Source of the DNA: Lentibacillus daqui
GTDB taxonomy: Bacteria > Bacillota > Bacilli > Bacillales > Amphibacillaceae
Length of the DNA: 64,000 nt
Direction: 5' to 3'
Assembly (NCBI RefSeq): GCF_027186265.1
Contig: NZ_CP114176.1
Span: 1,798,001-1,862,000 of the forward strand
Part shown: positions 45,275-55,097 of the stretch, piece after piece
How positions within the stretch are numbered: position 1 is the first letter of the stretch
How the letters are laid out: each line of letters begins with the position of its first letter
The notes under the pieces: model-generated
The model's database searches: none
Seen by the model: the letters and a program-made list of their open reading frames with translations, nothing else
Told to the model about the DNA's origin: nothing
Program-made: the position numbers and the translations under genes

Positions 45275-45334
45275 CTTTTAACAAATCTTTGACTAAAATT
45301 GACCATAAGAAGAATAATAAATGGAGGAATGTAC

Positions 45335-46024
45335 ATGTTTGCTGGATTTGGTGGATATATCATTTATATCATACTAATAATGGCTATCCCCCTTTTAGCT
45401 CAATCAAAAGTAAAGAACACTTATAAGTTATATGCAAAAAAACCAACTTCTTCCCAGATGACTGGGGCTGAGGTAGCTCGGAAAATTTTACATGACAATG
45501 GTATATATGATGTGGAGGTACAGGAAACAAAAGGATTTCTTTCCGATCACTACGATCCACGGAAGAAAGTTGTTCGGCTTTCAAGCGGGAACTTCCATGG
45601 TCAATCAATGGCATCATCGGCCATTGCTGCACACGAGGTTGGACATGCCATTCAAGATGCCGAGGAATATGCGTTTTTGCGGTTTAGGGGTGCACTGGCT
45701 CCAGTCGCAAACTTTGGTTCAAATGCTTCTTTTTTCCTAATTATTGCCGGATTTATTTTTAGTATGTGGAACCTGGTTCTTTTTGGGATTGTCTTCATGT
45801 CTCTTGCAGTGTTATTCCAGCTGGTAACATTGCCGGTTGAATATAATGCCTCGAATAGAGCGATGGCACAGCTTGTGTCAACGGGAATTATCCGGAATAA
45901 TGAAGAGCGTGACACGAAAAAGGTTCTAAATGCAGCAGCTCTAACTTATGTTGCAGCAGCATTGGTGGCAGTTGCCGAATTACTTCGTTTCGTTCTCATG
46001 TACGTAGCGGCCAACCAGGATTAA
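45335..46024 (+). CDS. Neutral zinc metallopeptidase (YugP-like, Zn_peptidase_2)
   Basis: The 229-residue membrane protease has an N-terminal membrane segment, the zinc motif HEVGH (SAIAAHEVGHAIQDAE, about residues 94-109), two central segments and a C-terminal one. The third ligand is probably in LPVEYNASNRA. It is of the YugP type; B. subtilis has no such gene in this slot. ATG 45335 lies seven bases after GGAGG. The substrate is unknown. Confidence 0.85.
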   Translation: MFAGFGGYIIYIILIMAIPLLAQSKVKNTYKLYAKKPTSSQMTGAEVARKILHDNGIYDVEVQETKGFLSDHYDPRKKVVRLSSGNFHGQSMASSAIAAHEVGHAIQDAEEYAFLRFRGALAPVANFGSNASFFLIIAGFIFSMWNLVLFGIVFMSLAVLFQLVTLPVEYNASNRAMAQLVSTGIIRNNEERDTKKVLNAAALTYVAAALVAVAELLRFVLMYVAANQD

Positions 46025-46056
46025 GCGTATAATAACACTTTCATAAAATAAATTTT

Positions 46057-46086
46057 AAAAAAGGATGGTATCCACCATCCTTTTTT
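46057..46086. terminator. Bidirectional terminator between zinc peptidase and ypjC
   Basis: AAAAAAGGATGGT/ACCATCCTTTTTT around ATCC. Confidence 0.88.
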
Positions 46087-46159
46087 GCTGCTTAGAAAAT
46101 TATAAAAAATTAATGCTGTGGATAACTTTGTAATCAGGATGAGCTTTCGCATTTGTTCT

Positions 46160-47032
46160 TTAGTCATGAATCGGTTTTTTATTTTCATCCAAGGTAAAAC
46201 CCTCTCCAACAACATCATGTACTGAGCCCATAGCTACAAACGCATGGGGATCAATATTTTCAATAATCCCTTTTAACCGGACTATTTCATTACGGCCGAC
46301 CACACAATAAAGTACATCACGTTTTTCCCCGGTAAAACTCCCTTTTCCAGCTAAAACAGTTACACCACGATCCATTTCATTATTAATTTTTTGTGCAATT
46401 TCTCCGCTATAACTAGAAATAATTGTCGCTCCTCTTGCAGCATAAGCTCCTTCCTGAATGAAATCAATTACCCGGGAACCAATATAAACAGCCACAAGTG
46501 TATACATTCCTTCGACAAGGTTAAGAAACACAATGACGGAAGTGGCAATCACCATGAAGTCAATCAGAAACAGCGTCTTTCCCATGCTCCAGCCGGCGTA
46601 TTTATAGACAATTCGTGCAATGATATCGGACCCGCCAGTTGTACCACCATAGCGAAAAATAATCCCAAGCCCAATCCCAACGAAAACACCGGCAAAAAGG
46701 GCTGCTAATGTCATATCATTTTGAAGGTGAACAGCAAAAGGATGAATCTGAAATATGCTTAGGAATAGTGAAACTGCTACAGTTCCAATAATTGTATATA
46801 AAAATGTGTTCCTGCCAAGAAACCTCCACCCGATAAGAAATACAGGGACATTCAATACTAGGTTCATGATAGCCGGGTCCCAATTCCACAAAAAATAAAA
46901 AAGTAATGTTACTCCGGTAAACCCGCCTTCACTCAGGTTGTTTTGCATATTAAAATGGACAATGCCAAATGCGTAAATTGCCGAACCAACCAAAATTAAC
47001 AAGATATTTTTCAATCTTAGCCCGAAAATCAT
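46160..47032 (-). CDS. ypjC: YitT-family membrane protein YpjC
   Basis: The 290-residue protein (B. subtilis YpjC is 290) has five or six membrane segments and a C-terminal cytosolic DUF2179 domain (about 220-290) with the GKGSFTGEKRDVLYCVVGRNE stretch. YitT family proteins are putative transporters, some with roles in sporulation. It is on the minus strand, as in B. subtilis. ATG 47032 lies seven bases after GGGAGG. Confidence 0.88.
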   Translation of the reverse strand: MIFGLRLKNILLILVGSAIYAFGIVHFNMQNNLSEGGFTGVTLLFYFLWNWDPAIMNLVLNVPVFLIGWRFLGRNTFLYTIIGTVAVSLFLSIFQIHPFAVHLQNDMTLAALFAGVFVGIGLGIIFRYGGTTGGSDIIARIVYKYAGWSMGKTLFLIDFMVIATSVIVFLNLVEGMYTLVAVYIGSRVIDFIQEGAYAARGATIISSYSGEIAQKINNEMDRGVTVLAGKGSFTGEKRDVLYCVVGRNEIVRLKGIIENIDPHAFVAMGSVHDVVGEGFTLDENKKPIHD

Positions 47033-47208
47033 CGAAAAACCTCCCATCTATAGCCTTCTAACAAAAAACGATCCCATACTTTTTTATTATAGTTAAATTC
47101 TGCCTCTTGAACAAACTTCAGTGTACGAAATAAATAATTTGTCAAATCCGCACCTTTTAGCTAACATAAATAGAGATGAATCTATATTAAAGGAGTGCGG
47201 CAATATAC

Positions 47209-47547
47209 ATGTCTTCGGAAACTGTTTTTACCACAAAGGAAATTCAAAAACGAGTGGATTCCTACATATCGCAATTTAAAGAAGGCTATTTCTCGCCATT
47301 AGGGTTGCTGGCGCGTCTTACTGAGGAAGTTGGCGAGATGGCGCGGGAAGTAAACCATTACTATGGAGAAAAGCCGAAAAAAACCACGGAACAAGAAAAA
47401 ACAATGGAAGAAGAACTTGGTGATGTTATATTTGTGTTGACGTGTTTTGCAAATTCACTGGGGATTGACTTGTCCGAAGCATTTGAACGGTCGATCAGTA
47501 AAATCGAAACCAGAGATAAGGATCGCTGGACTAAAAAAGAGAACTAA
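47209..47547 (+). CDS. ypjD: MazG-like nucleotide pyrophosphohydrolase YpjD
   Basis: The 112-residue protein is a single MazG domain. The metal-binding ExxE and ExxD residues are in LTEEVGEMAREVN and EEELGDVIFVL. It would hydrolyse non-canonical or excess NTPs; the substrate is not set. AAAGGAG lies about 12 bases from the ATG, a long spacing, but no nearer start fits. dapB follows after 20 bases. Confidence 0.92.
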   Translation: MSSETVFTTKEIQKRVDSYISQFKEGYFSPLGLLARLTEEVGEMAREVNHYYGEKPKKTTEQEKTMEEELGDVIFVLTCFANSLGIDLSEAFERSISKIETRDKDRWTKKEN

Positions 47548-47567
47548 ATGACACAGGAGGGGAATTG

Positions 47568-48365
47568 ATGAGTATAAAAGTAGTTATTGCAGGGCCAAGA
47601 GGAAGAATGGGATCGGAAGCCGTTCAAATGGTGCTACAGGAGGAAGCATTTGAGTTAGTTGCTTGTATTGACCGGATAAATGGTGGAAAACAGGTGAAGG
47701 ATGTCGAGGGAATGCCAGATTTGACGACACCTATTTTTGAGCAGGCAGGTATGTGTTTTGATCAGGTTGAGGCAGATGTATTTGTTGATTTAACAGTACC
47801 AAACGCAGCATTTGAACATGCTAAACAGGCTTTGAATCATCTTGTACGTCCTGTTATCGGCACATCTGGTCTTACCGATGAACAAATTGACATTTTATCA
47901 CAAATTTCCAGAGAGGTGAATACCGGCTGTCTGATCGCCCCCAATTTTGCTATCGGTGCCGTTTTAATGATGCAATTCGCGAAAATGGCGGCAAAACACT
48001 TTCCAGATGTAGAAATTATCGAAAAGCATCATGATCAGAAGCTGGATGCGCCATCTGGATCCGCGATCAAAACAGCACAACTGATTTCTGAAACAAGACA
48101 GGAAAAACAACAAGGTCATCCGGACGAAACGGAAACGATGACAGGAGCACGTGGGGCAACGAAGGACGGGATGCATATCCATAGTGTCCGTTTACCTGGG
48201 CTCATCGCCCATCAAGAGGTGATATTCGGTGGATCAGGGCAGTCACTGACCATTAAACATGATTCGTTTAACCGAGCATCTTTCATGGATGGTGTTCGTT
48301 ATTCCATTCATCAGGTCACGAACCTAAATGAATTGGTTTATGGATTGGAAAACATTTTAGAGTAG
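47568..48365 (+). CDS. dapB: 4-hydroxy-tetrahydrodipicolinate reductase
   Basis: The 265-residue enzyme acts in lysine and diaminopimelate synthesis, also needed for spore dipicolinate precursors. NAD(P) motif AGPRGRMG (about 9-16) and the catalytic EKHHDQKLDAPSG (about 155-167) are present. ATG 47568 follows AGGAGGGG; TTG 47565 is one codon upstream. Confidence 0.95.
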   Translation: MSIKVVIAGPRGRMGSEAVQMVLQEEAFELVACIDRINGGKQVKDVEGMPDLTTPIFEQAGMCFDQVEADVFVDLTVPNAAFEHAKQALNHLVRPVIGTSGLTDEQIDILSQISREVNTGCLIAPNFAIGAVLMMQFAKMAAKHFPDVEIIEKHHDQKLDAPSGSAIKTAQLISETRQEKQQGHPDETETMTGARGATKDGMHIHSVRLPGLIAHQEVIFGGSGQSLTIKHDSFNRASFMDGVRYSIHQVTNLNELVYGLENILE

Positions 48366-48374
48366 GTGACCAAT

Positions 48375-48791
48375 ATGAATATTGCTTTAATTGCCCATGA
48401 CAAAAAGAAACAAGATATGATCCGTTTTAGTATTGCCTATCAAAATATCCTATGTAAACATACCCTGTATGCGACAGGGACAACAGGTAAATTGATCAGT
48501 GAAGCAACCGGCATGTCTGTCCACCGGTTCCAATCCGGTCCTCTTGGCGGGGATCAGCAAATCGGGGCAATGATCGCCAGTAATGACATGGATGTGGTGA
48601 TATTTTTCCGTGACCCGCTCACTGCGCAACCGCATGAACCTGATGTTAGCGCGCTAATGCGTTTGTGTGACGTGCATTTAATTCCGTTAGCAACCAATAT
48701 CGCCGCGGCGGAAATTACGATCTTTGCCCTGGAACGCGGTGATTTTCACTGGCGGGAGATTGTCCGACAGAAGAAGGAACCAAAATCATGA
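48375..48791 (+). CDS. mgsA: Methylglyoxal synthase
   Basis: The 138-residue enzyme turns dihydroxyacetone phosphate into methylglyoxal. The phosphate motif TGTTGKLI, SGPLGGDQQIG with the catalytic Asp, and FFRDPL are conserved. ATG 48375 follows AGGTGA. It overlaps bshA by four bases. In B. subtilis bshB1 lies between the two; it is absent here. Confidence 0.95.
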   Translation: MNIALIAHDKKKQDMIRFSIAYQNILCKHTLYATGTTGKLISEATGMSVHRFQSGPLGGDQQIGAMIASNDMDVVIFFRDPLTAQPHEPDVSALMRLCDVHLIPLATNIAAAEITIFALERGDFHWREIVRQKKEPKS

Positions 48792-49945
48792 AAAAGATAG
48801 GCATTACTTGTTATCCAACAGTAGGGGGTTCGGGGATCATTGCAACGGAACTAGGCATGTTGCTCGCTGAAGCAGGAAACGAGATTCATTTTATTACATC
48901 AAGTTTACCGTTTCGCCTTGATCACGTTCATCCCAGAATTTACTATCACGAAGTTGAACTTAATCACTATCCGGTATTTCAATATCCACCATATGATCTG
49001 GCACTTGCCAGCAAAATGGCCGAAGTCATCGATCAGGAAAAATTGGATATATTACATGTGCACTACGCGATGCCACACGCCATTTGTGCACTGCTGGCGA
49101 AACAAATCGCAAATCGTGATGTGAAAATCGTGACAACATTACACGGGACTGATATTACCGTTTTGGGAATCGATCGCACATTCAAGAATATGATCAAGCA
49201 TGGAATTGAAGGATCTGATGCGGTAACTGCGGTCTCCCATAGTTTGGTCAGACAGACGATTGATATGCTGGGTGTGCATAAGGACATTTCGGTTATTTAT
49301 AATTTCGTTAATGAACAGGAATACCATAAACGAAAATCAATGAATGTTAGACAACAATACGGGATTGAACCTGATGAAAAAGTGTTAATACACATCTCCA
49401 ATTTCCGTAAAGTCAAACGAGTTCCAGATGTGATTCGTACATTCCATATAATTCAAAAGCACGTGAAATCAAAATTATTGCTGGTTGGTGATGGGCCTGA
49501 GTACTCCGATTGTCGACAATTGGTTGATCAATTACATCTGCAGGATCAGGTTTTGTTTCTTGGCAAACAAAAAAACGTTAGTGAACTGTTGTCGATCTCT
49601 GATTTAAAGCTGCTATTATCGGAAAAAGAAAGCTTTGGCCTGGTTTTATTAGAGGCAATGTCATGCGAGGTACCTGCCATTGGTACGAACGTTGGCGGCA
49701 TACCGGAAGTAATTACACATGGTGAAACAGGTTATATTGTTGAACCAGGGGATTTGGAACAAGCTGCAGTATACGCGATTTCGCTATTGCAGGATGAATC
49801 CATGTTACAGGATTTTTCTGTAAAAGCACTCAACCGTGCGCGGACGGTATTTCATTCGCGTAAAATCGTTGACGAATACACCAGGTTATATGATCGTATC
49901 CTGGCAAATGAAAATGGTGATCAGTATGCAGACAAGCCCATTTAA
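48788..49945 (+). CDS. bshA: N-acetyl-alpha-D-glucosaminyl L-malate synthase BshA
   Basis: The 385-residue GT4 glycosyltransferase makes the first intermediate of bacillithiol from UDP-GlcNAc and malate. The N-terminal GITCYPTVGGSGIIATELG and the ExxxxxxxE motif in EKESFGLVLLEAM are visible. The start overlaps mgsA and the end overlaps cca by 20 bases, so the four genes mgsA-bshA-cca-birA are tightly packed. YpdA (14895) would recycle the product. Confidence 0.95.
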   Translation: MKKIGITCYPTVGGSGIIATELGMLLAEAGNEIHFITSSLPFRLDHVHPRIYYHEVELNHYPVFQYPPYDLALASKMAEVIDQEKLDILHVHYAMPHAICALLAKQIANRDVKIVTTLHGTDITVLGIDRTFKNMIKHGIEGSDAVTAVSHSLVRQTIDMLGVHKDISVIYNFVNEQEYHKRKSMNVRQQYGIEPDEKVLIHISNFRKVKRVPDVIRTFHIIQKHVKSKLLLVGDGPEYSDCRQLVDQLHLQDQVLFLGKQKNVSELLSISDLKLLLSEKESFGLVLLEAMSCEVPAIGTNVGGIPEVITHGETGYIVEPGDLEQAAVYAISLLQDESMLQDFSVKALNRARTVFHSRKIVDEYTRLYDRILANENGDQYADKPI

Positions 49946-51128
49946 AGAAGCCAAACCAATACTCAAACGGTTAGCAGAACACGGACACCAGGCATATTTT
50001 GTTGGTGGCTGTGTTCGGGATATGTTGCTTGACAGAGCAATTGGCGATGTCGATATTGCCACATCAGCCAAACCCGTTGAGGTACAACAGATTTTTGAAA
50101 AGGTTATTCCAGTTGGTATTGAGCATGGAACCGTAATTGTTCGCCACCAGCATGAATCGTATGAAGTGACCACCTTTCGTTTGGAAGGAACGTATAGTGA
50201 TAACCGCCACCCGGATCAGGTTGAATTTATTCAGACGATTGAGCAGGATCTACAACGCCGAGATTTCACCATGAATGCATTAGCAATGGATATTGACGGA
50301 AATATTATAGATCCATTTAATGGAAAACAAGATCTGAAATATAAGCGAATTTGTACGGTTGGGAAAGCGGCAGAACGGTTTCAGGAAGATCCGTTACGAA
50401 TGATTCGGGCAGTAAGATTTGTTAGTCAATTGGGGTTTTCGATAGAGCCTGTAACGCAAGCAAACATGATTAAGTTTCAACAACAAATAAAGGGACTTGC
50501 TGTTGAGCGAATTACCACTGAAATAGCAAAAATGTTTGCTGGAAAATTTATTCAACAAGGGATTGATTGTTTACGAAGCACGGGAATTTATCGACAGCTT
50601 CCTGTCATGGAGAAATACCCGGGGATTCTTTCCTTACTTCCTCCATCCATTCGCCCGTTACATTCGTTTGCTGAAGTGATTGCGTTATTTCATATTGTGA
50701 AACCAGCCATAACGATTGATACCTGGGTGAAACATTGGAAGTGTTCGAACAAGCAAAAACAGGAAGCAGTCCAATTGGTGAATGCCTGGCTCCATTATCA
50801 ATCACTTGGACTTGACCAATGGCTGGTATATCGATTGGATAGGAACTATTTTTCCGGATTTGTCCGGTTGGGGAAAAACCTTAAAAATCCATTTGCAATA
50901 TCTATAGACGATCTGGAGCGCAAAAGAAAATCTCTTCCAATTACCTCATTAAAAGAATTGGCAGTAAACGGCAATGATATTATCCAGTTGTTTCCAAATA
51001 GACAAAAGGGTTCCTGGATCAAGCGTTATTTATCCATTTTAGAGCGTAAAGTAGTGTACGGTACATTAAAAAATAATAAAAATGAATTGAAGGAGTGGAT
51101 AATATGGAATCCACCCGAAACAAATTAA
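49926..51128 (+). CDS. cca: CCA tRNA nucleotidyltransferase
   Basis: The 400-residue class II enzyme adds CCA to tRNA 3' ends. The nucleotidyltransferase motif is YFVGGCVRDMLL with GDVDIAT, followed by RRDFTMNALAMDIDG and the EDPLRMIRAVRF region. ATG 49926 gives the expected N-terminus and follows GGTGATC; a longer reading overlaps bshA. birA begins 25 bases before its end. Confidence 0.95.
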   Translation: MQTSPFKEAKPILKRLAEHGHQAYFVGGCVRDMLLDRAIGDVDIATSAKPVEVQQIFEKVIPVGIEHGTVIVRHQHESYEVTTFRLEGTYSDNRHPDQVEFIQTIEQDLQRRDFTMNALAMDIDGNIIDPFNGKQDLKYKRICTVGKAAERFQEDPLRMIRAVRFVSQLGFSIEPVTQANMIKFQQQIKGLAVERITTEIAKMFAGKFIQQGIDCLRSTGIYRQLPVMEKYPGILSLLPPSIRPLHSFAEVIALFHIVKPAITIDTWVKHWKCSNKQKQEAVQLVNAWLHYQSLGLDQWLVYRLDRNYFSGFVRLGKNLKNPFAISIDDLERKRKSLPITSLKELAVNGNDIIQLFPNRQKGSWIKRYLSILERKVVYGTLKNNKNELKEWIIWNPPETN

Positions 51129-52081
51129 TCAAGTTGCTAGCTGAAAACAAGGACAGTTATATTTCCGGTCAATTATTATCAGAAAAATTATCGATCTCCA
51201 GAGCAGCGATTTGGAAACATATGAAGGAATTAGAAAAAGACGGGTACCAAATTGAGGGCAAGTCCAAAAAAGGCTATCGAATTCTAACCTTTCCTGATAA
51301 GTTGAGTGAAAACACAATTCAGTGGGGACTTGATACATTTTGGTTGGGAAAAAAAGTGGTACATAAGGAAGTAACCGCGTCGACACAGCATATTGCCCAC
51401 CAGTTGGCAAGGGAAGGGGCGGATCATGGTACTATTGTTGTTGCCGATGAACAGACAAGCGGGAAAGGCAGAGCGGATCATACATGGCACTCGGCAAAAC
51501 AAAAGGGAATTTGGATGAGTATTATTTTGCGCCCTGCTATTTTACCGTATCTGGCACCACAACTTACCTTATTGACGGCTACCGTTATCGCGGATGTTCT
51601 AACAAATTATCAAATGACTCCAAAGATCAAATGGCCGAATGATCTGTTGTTAAATGGGAAAAAGACTGCCGGTATCCTTACTGAAATGCAAGCGGAACAG
51701 GATAAAATACAATACATTGTGATCGGGATCGGTATGAATGTGAACCAATCTGAAGAAGATTTGCCCACAGAAATACAGGATAGAGCAACCTCGCTGTTTT
51801 TGGAAAGCCATCAACACTGGAATATTAGACAGCTTATCCAAACGATCCTGCAAACATTTGAACTTGCATATAGCGAATACATGGACAATGGGTTTCCAGA
51901 TGTAAAACATAAATGGGAGAGTTATGGTTTTAAAATAGGCCAGGCAATTCGGATCAAAACAATGAAGGAATGCTATGATGCAACATTTATGGGCATTGCT
52001 GAAGATGGTGCACTATTAACAAAAACCTCCAATGAAAAAATAAAAAAACTGTATTCAGCAGAAATAGATTGGTTTGGATAG
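51104..52081 (+). CDS. birA: Biotin-protein ligase and biotin operon repressor BirA
   Basis: The 325-residue protein (same length as in B. subtilis) has an N-terminal helix-turn-helix (LSEKLSISRAAIWKHMKEL), a central ligase domain with the biotinoyl-AMP loop SGKGRADHTWHS and KWPNDLLLNGKKTAGIL, and a C-terminal SH3-like domain. It attaches biotin to carboxylases and represses biotin genes. ATG 51104 lies seven bases after AAGGAG. In B. subtilis panBCD follow; here dinG follows. Confidence 0.95.
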   Translation: MESTRNKLIKLLAENKDSYISGQLLSEKLSISRAAIWKHMKELEKDGYQIEGKSKKGYRILTFPDKLSENTIQWGLDTFWLGKKVVHKEVTASTQHIAHQLAREGADHGTIVVADEQTSGKGRADHTWHSAKQKGIWMSIILRPAILPYLAPQLTLLTATVIADVLTNYQMTPKIKWPNDLLLNGKKTAGILTEMQAEQDKIQYIVIGIGMNVNQSEEDLPTEIQDRATSLFLESHQHWNIRQLIQTILQTFELAYSEYMDNGFPDVKHKWESYGFKIGQAIRIKTMKECYDATFMGIAEDGALLTKTSNEKIKKLYSAEIDWFG

Positions 52082-52118
52082 TGGAAAACCTCTTTACGTA
52101 ACTGAGCAAATTCAATAG

Positions 52119-52146
52119 TTGACGGTATGAAAAATCCTGCTATTAT
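52119..52146 (+). promoter_or_regulatory. Sigma-A-type promoter of dinG
   Basis: TTGACG (52119-52124), a 16-base spacer and TATTAT (52141-52146) lie 75 bases upstream of dinG. Confidence 0.6.
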
Positions 52147-52220
52147 TGAAAAGAGGTTAGCGAGATAAGATTGGAGAAGACTTTTTTAGTTTTCTTTTCG
52201 TATCTGAGAAGGTGAAATAA

Positions 52221-55022
52221 ATGGATAAATACGTCGTTATCGATCTGGAAACAACTGGTCATACACCGATACAGAATGATAAAATCATTGAAGTCGGAAT
52301 TGTCACGATTGAAAACAATGAAATCACAAATACTTTTTCGACCTTTTTCAATCCGGAACGCAAAATTCCGACATTTATAACAAACTTAACGGGAATATCG
52401 GATGATGATGTTGCAGAAGCACCGATATTTAAAGATAAAGCGGATGAGATAGCCAATATGTTTGCAGATGGTTACTTGATAGCACATAATGTACCGTTTG
52501 ATTTAGGCTTCTTGAATGAAGAATTGGCTGCACAAAACAAACCAAGGTTAACCAATCCAGTACTTGATACGGTGGAGCTTGCGCGTATCTTGTATCCACA
52601 AGCACCAAGCTTTAAATTAGGTCAAATCAGTCATTATCTGAACATTTATCATGATGATCCACATCGGGCTTTATCTGATGCATATGTGACGGCAAAATTA
52701 TTTTTGAAACTGAAGCAAAAACTTGAATCATTACCTTATGAAACCATCGATGGGTTGTTGAAATTAGAAAAAACGCTAAAATCGGATATTTATCCGTTAT
52801 TGTATAAACAGCATAAAAAGTTAGCATTTTCAACTGAAATTGACGATGATATAATGATTTTTCAAGGATTGGCATTCAAGAAGTTTTCCGACAAAAAAAG
52901 TGAACAAACCAAAGTCAATGTTTCTTTTGGGGAGTATCTGGACGCAATATACGAAGAAAACGGTACACTCCCATTGCAAATGGAGCATTATGAAAAAAGA
53001 GCTGAACAACGGGAAATGTCTGAGGCTATTTTTGATGCTTTTCAATCACACAAGCACGCACTAATGGAGGCGGAGACAGGAACAGGGAAATCGTTGGCAT
53101 ATCTGCTCCCTGCTGTTTATGAAGCAGTGAATCAGAAACAACGTATTGTCATAAGTACCTATACAACACAATTACAGTCACAGTTGCTCGATGAAGAGAT
53201 CCCGCTAATTCAGCAACTGGTTCCTTTTCCTTTTAAGGTAGCACTCCTAAAGGGAAAAAGACACTACATAAGCCTTGAAAAATTCGCGCATGAGATGTCT
53301 TTGGAACAAACGGATAATTATGATGTCACCCTAACCAAAGCAATGATCCTTGTTTGGCTGACGGAAACCAATTCTGGAGACATAGACGAGATTCAATTGC
53401 CTTCAAGTGGGTATTTATTTTTTAAGCGTGTTTGTGTAGATGCAGAAGGTTATGCTGACCCTGCTTCACCATGGTTCCAAAAATCTTTTTATCAGCATGC
53501 AAGAAGACAGGCGCAAAAGGCGAACCTGATCATTACCAATCATTCGTTGTTATGTACCGATATATTTAACGATTATCAATTTCTTCCGAGTTACGATAAA
53601 GCGATCATTGATGAAGCACATCACTTTGAAGAAACGGCTTCCAAACATTATGGTCTAAAGCTTGATTATGCTAGTATTCATTATCGTTTAAATCAGATTG
53701 GTTCAACTGAAGAGAATAATTGGCTCGGAGGATTGCTGGCTCAATACCCTGTCGATCCAAATGAATCATTTTTGCTGAACTGGAATACCATTTTTCAGCA
53801 GACAAAGTATGAGGTGGATGATTTATTTCGCTTTTTGTTTCAATATGTTCTGGATCAGCAGCGAAAACAAAAATCATACAGTGATATTGGGAGGATCCAA
53901 TACCGCTTTGAAAACGGAAAAGAACAAGCTGGACATTGGAAAGTAGTAAAAGAAATGACAACCAGATTGACCTTTTATTTCCGTGACTTAATTCATATAT
54001 TGGCACAATTGGAGCAAATGATTGAATCCCGGGAAGGACTGGATAAAAACGATAAAGAGGCGATCCAATCTGTGATGGAAACCATTCAGCATTTGATTGA
54101 TCAGCTTGAACAATTGTTTTTACTTGAAGATGACAGTCAGGATGTCAAATGGATCGAAATCGATGCAAATGGAGCGAAGAATGCTGTTTATTTGTATAGT
54201 GAGCCGGTTGCGATCGCCGGGTCGCTGGCCAAGGATTTTTTTGACCGGAAACAAAGTGTTGTGTTAACAAGTGCGACATTGACGATGAAGCAATCTTTTT
54301 CATTTATCCAAAATCGGTTGGGATTAACAGACGAGCGGTTAATCACTAAAAAAATTCAGTCTCCGTTTGCTTATGGAGATCAGGTACAACTAATGGTTCC
54401 GAATGATTTTCCTGATGTACGGATGGGAAATAGCGAGGATTATATTTATTCCGTATGTGAGTCGATCCTGTCACTGGCAGAAATTACCCAGGGCAGGATG
54501 CTTGTCCTGTTTACGTCCTATGACATGCTTAGAAAATCATACAATGTATTAAAAGAAACCATGGATTTATCAACATTCATGTTAATTGCGCAGGGTATAT
54601 CCAGTGGAAGCAGATCAAGATTAAAGAAAAACTTTGTTCATTATGATCGAACCATTTTGCTTGGTACCAGCTCATTTTGGGAAGGTGTTGACATTCCTGG
54701 TGAGGATTTATCATGCCTTGTTATTGTCCGACTTCCATTTGAGCCACCGGATCATCCAATTGTTCAGGCGAAATCTGACCGTTTAAAAAATGATGGCAAG
54801 AATGCATTTATGGAACTTTCTTTACCAAATGCTGTGATTCGATTTAAACAAGGGTTTGGCCGTCTCATCCGCTCGGCAAATGATCGAGGGATTGTTTTTG
54901 TTTGTGATGCTCGTTTAATCAAAGCCAGATACGGTAAATATTTTACTGATTCCATCCCGGATGTACCAATTACATTTGATTCGACCATAAACTTAATTGA
55001 AAAAGCGAATGAGTGGTTTTAA
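52221..55022 (+). CDS. dinG: DinG-family exonuclease and helicase
   Basis: The 933-residue protein fuses an N-terminal DnaQ-like 3'-5' exonuclease (about 1-165; DLETTGHTP, HNVPFDLGFL and HRALSDAYVT are Exo I-III) to an XPD/DinG-type helicase with Walker A ETGTGKSLAYLLP (about 283-295), DEAH (about 463), VRLPFEPPDHP and GFGRLIRS motif VI. The iron-sulfur cysteines of E. coli DinG are not evident, as in other Firmicutes. Staphylococcal homologues act mainly as a 3'-5' exonuclease. GAGAAGGTGAAAT precedes the ATG. Confidence 0.94.
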   Translation: MDKYVVIDLETTGHTPIQNDKIIEVGIVTIENNEITNTFSTFFNPERKIPTFITNLTGISDDDVAEAPIFKDKADEIANMFADGYLIAHNVPFDLGFLNEELAAQNKPRLTNPVLDTVELARILYPQAPSFKLGQISHYLNIYHDDPHRALSDAYVTAKLFLKLKQKLESLPYETIDGLLKLEKTLKSDIYPLLYKQHKKLAFSTEIDDDIMIFQGLAFKKFSDKKSEQTKVNVSFGEYLDAIYEENGTLPLQMEHYEKRAEQREMSEAIFDAFQSHKHALMEAETGTGKSLAYLLPAVYEAVNQKQRIVISTYTTQLQSQLLDEEIPLIQQLVPFPFKVALLKGKRHYISLEKFAHEMSLEQTDNYDVTLTKAMILVWLTETNSGDIDEIQLPSSGYLFFKRVCVDAEGYADPASPWFQKSFYQHARRQAQKANLIITNHSLLCTDIFNDYQFLPSYDKAIIDEAHHFEETASKHYGLKLDYASIHYRLNQIGSTEENNWLGGLLAQYPVDPNESFLLNWNTIFQQTKYEVDDLFRFLFQYVLDQQRKQKSYSDIGRIQYRFENGKEQAGHWKVVKEMTTRLTFYFRDLIHILAQLEQMIESREGLDKNDKEAIQSVMETIQHLIDQLEQLFLLEDDSQDVKWIEIDANGAKNAVYLYSEPVAIAGSLAKDFFDRKQSVVLTSATLTMKQSFSFIQNRLGLTDERLITKKIQSPFAYGDQVQLMVPNDFPDVRMGNSEDYIYSVCESILSLAEITQGRMLVLFTSYDMLRKSYNVLKETMDLSTFMLIAQGISSGSRSRLKKNFVHYDRTILLGTSSFWEGVDIPGEDLSCLVIVRLPFEPPDHPIVQAKSDRLKNDGKNAFMELSLPNAVIRFKQGFGRLIRSANDRGIVFVCDARLIKARYGKYFTDSIPDVPITFDSTINLIEKANEWF

Positions 55023-55061
55023 TATAAGATAACGACCAAAAGCTGGGCATGGCTTTTTCAC

Positions 55062-55097
55062 TAAAAAAATGCTGATGCAAGGGCACATGCATCAGCA
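55062..55097 (-). terminator. Strong terminator facing the minus strand, with no assigned gene
   Basis: TGCTGATGCA (55070-55079) and TGCATCAGCA (55088-55097) form a perfect 10-base stem; read on the minus strand it runs into seven T (55063-55069). No minus-strand gene ends here. For the plus strand only a weak stem (AAAAGC/GCTTTT at 55038-55057) could end dinG. Confidence 0.7.
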
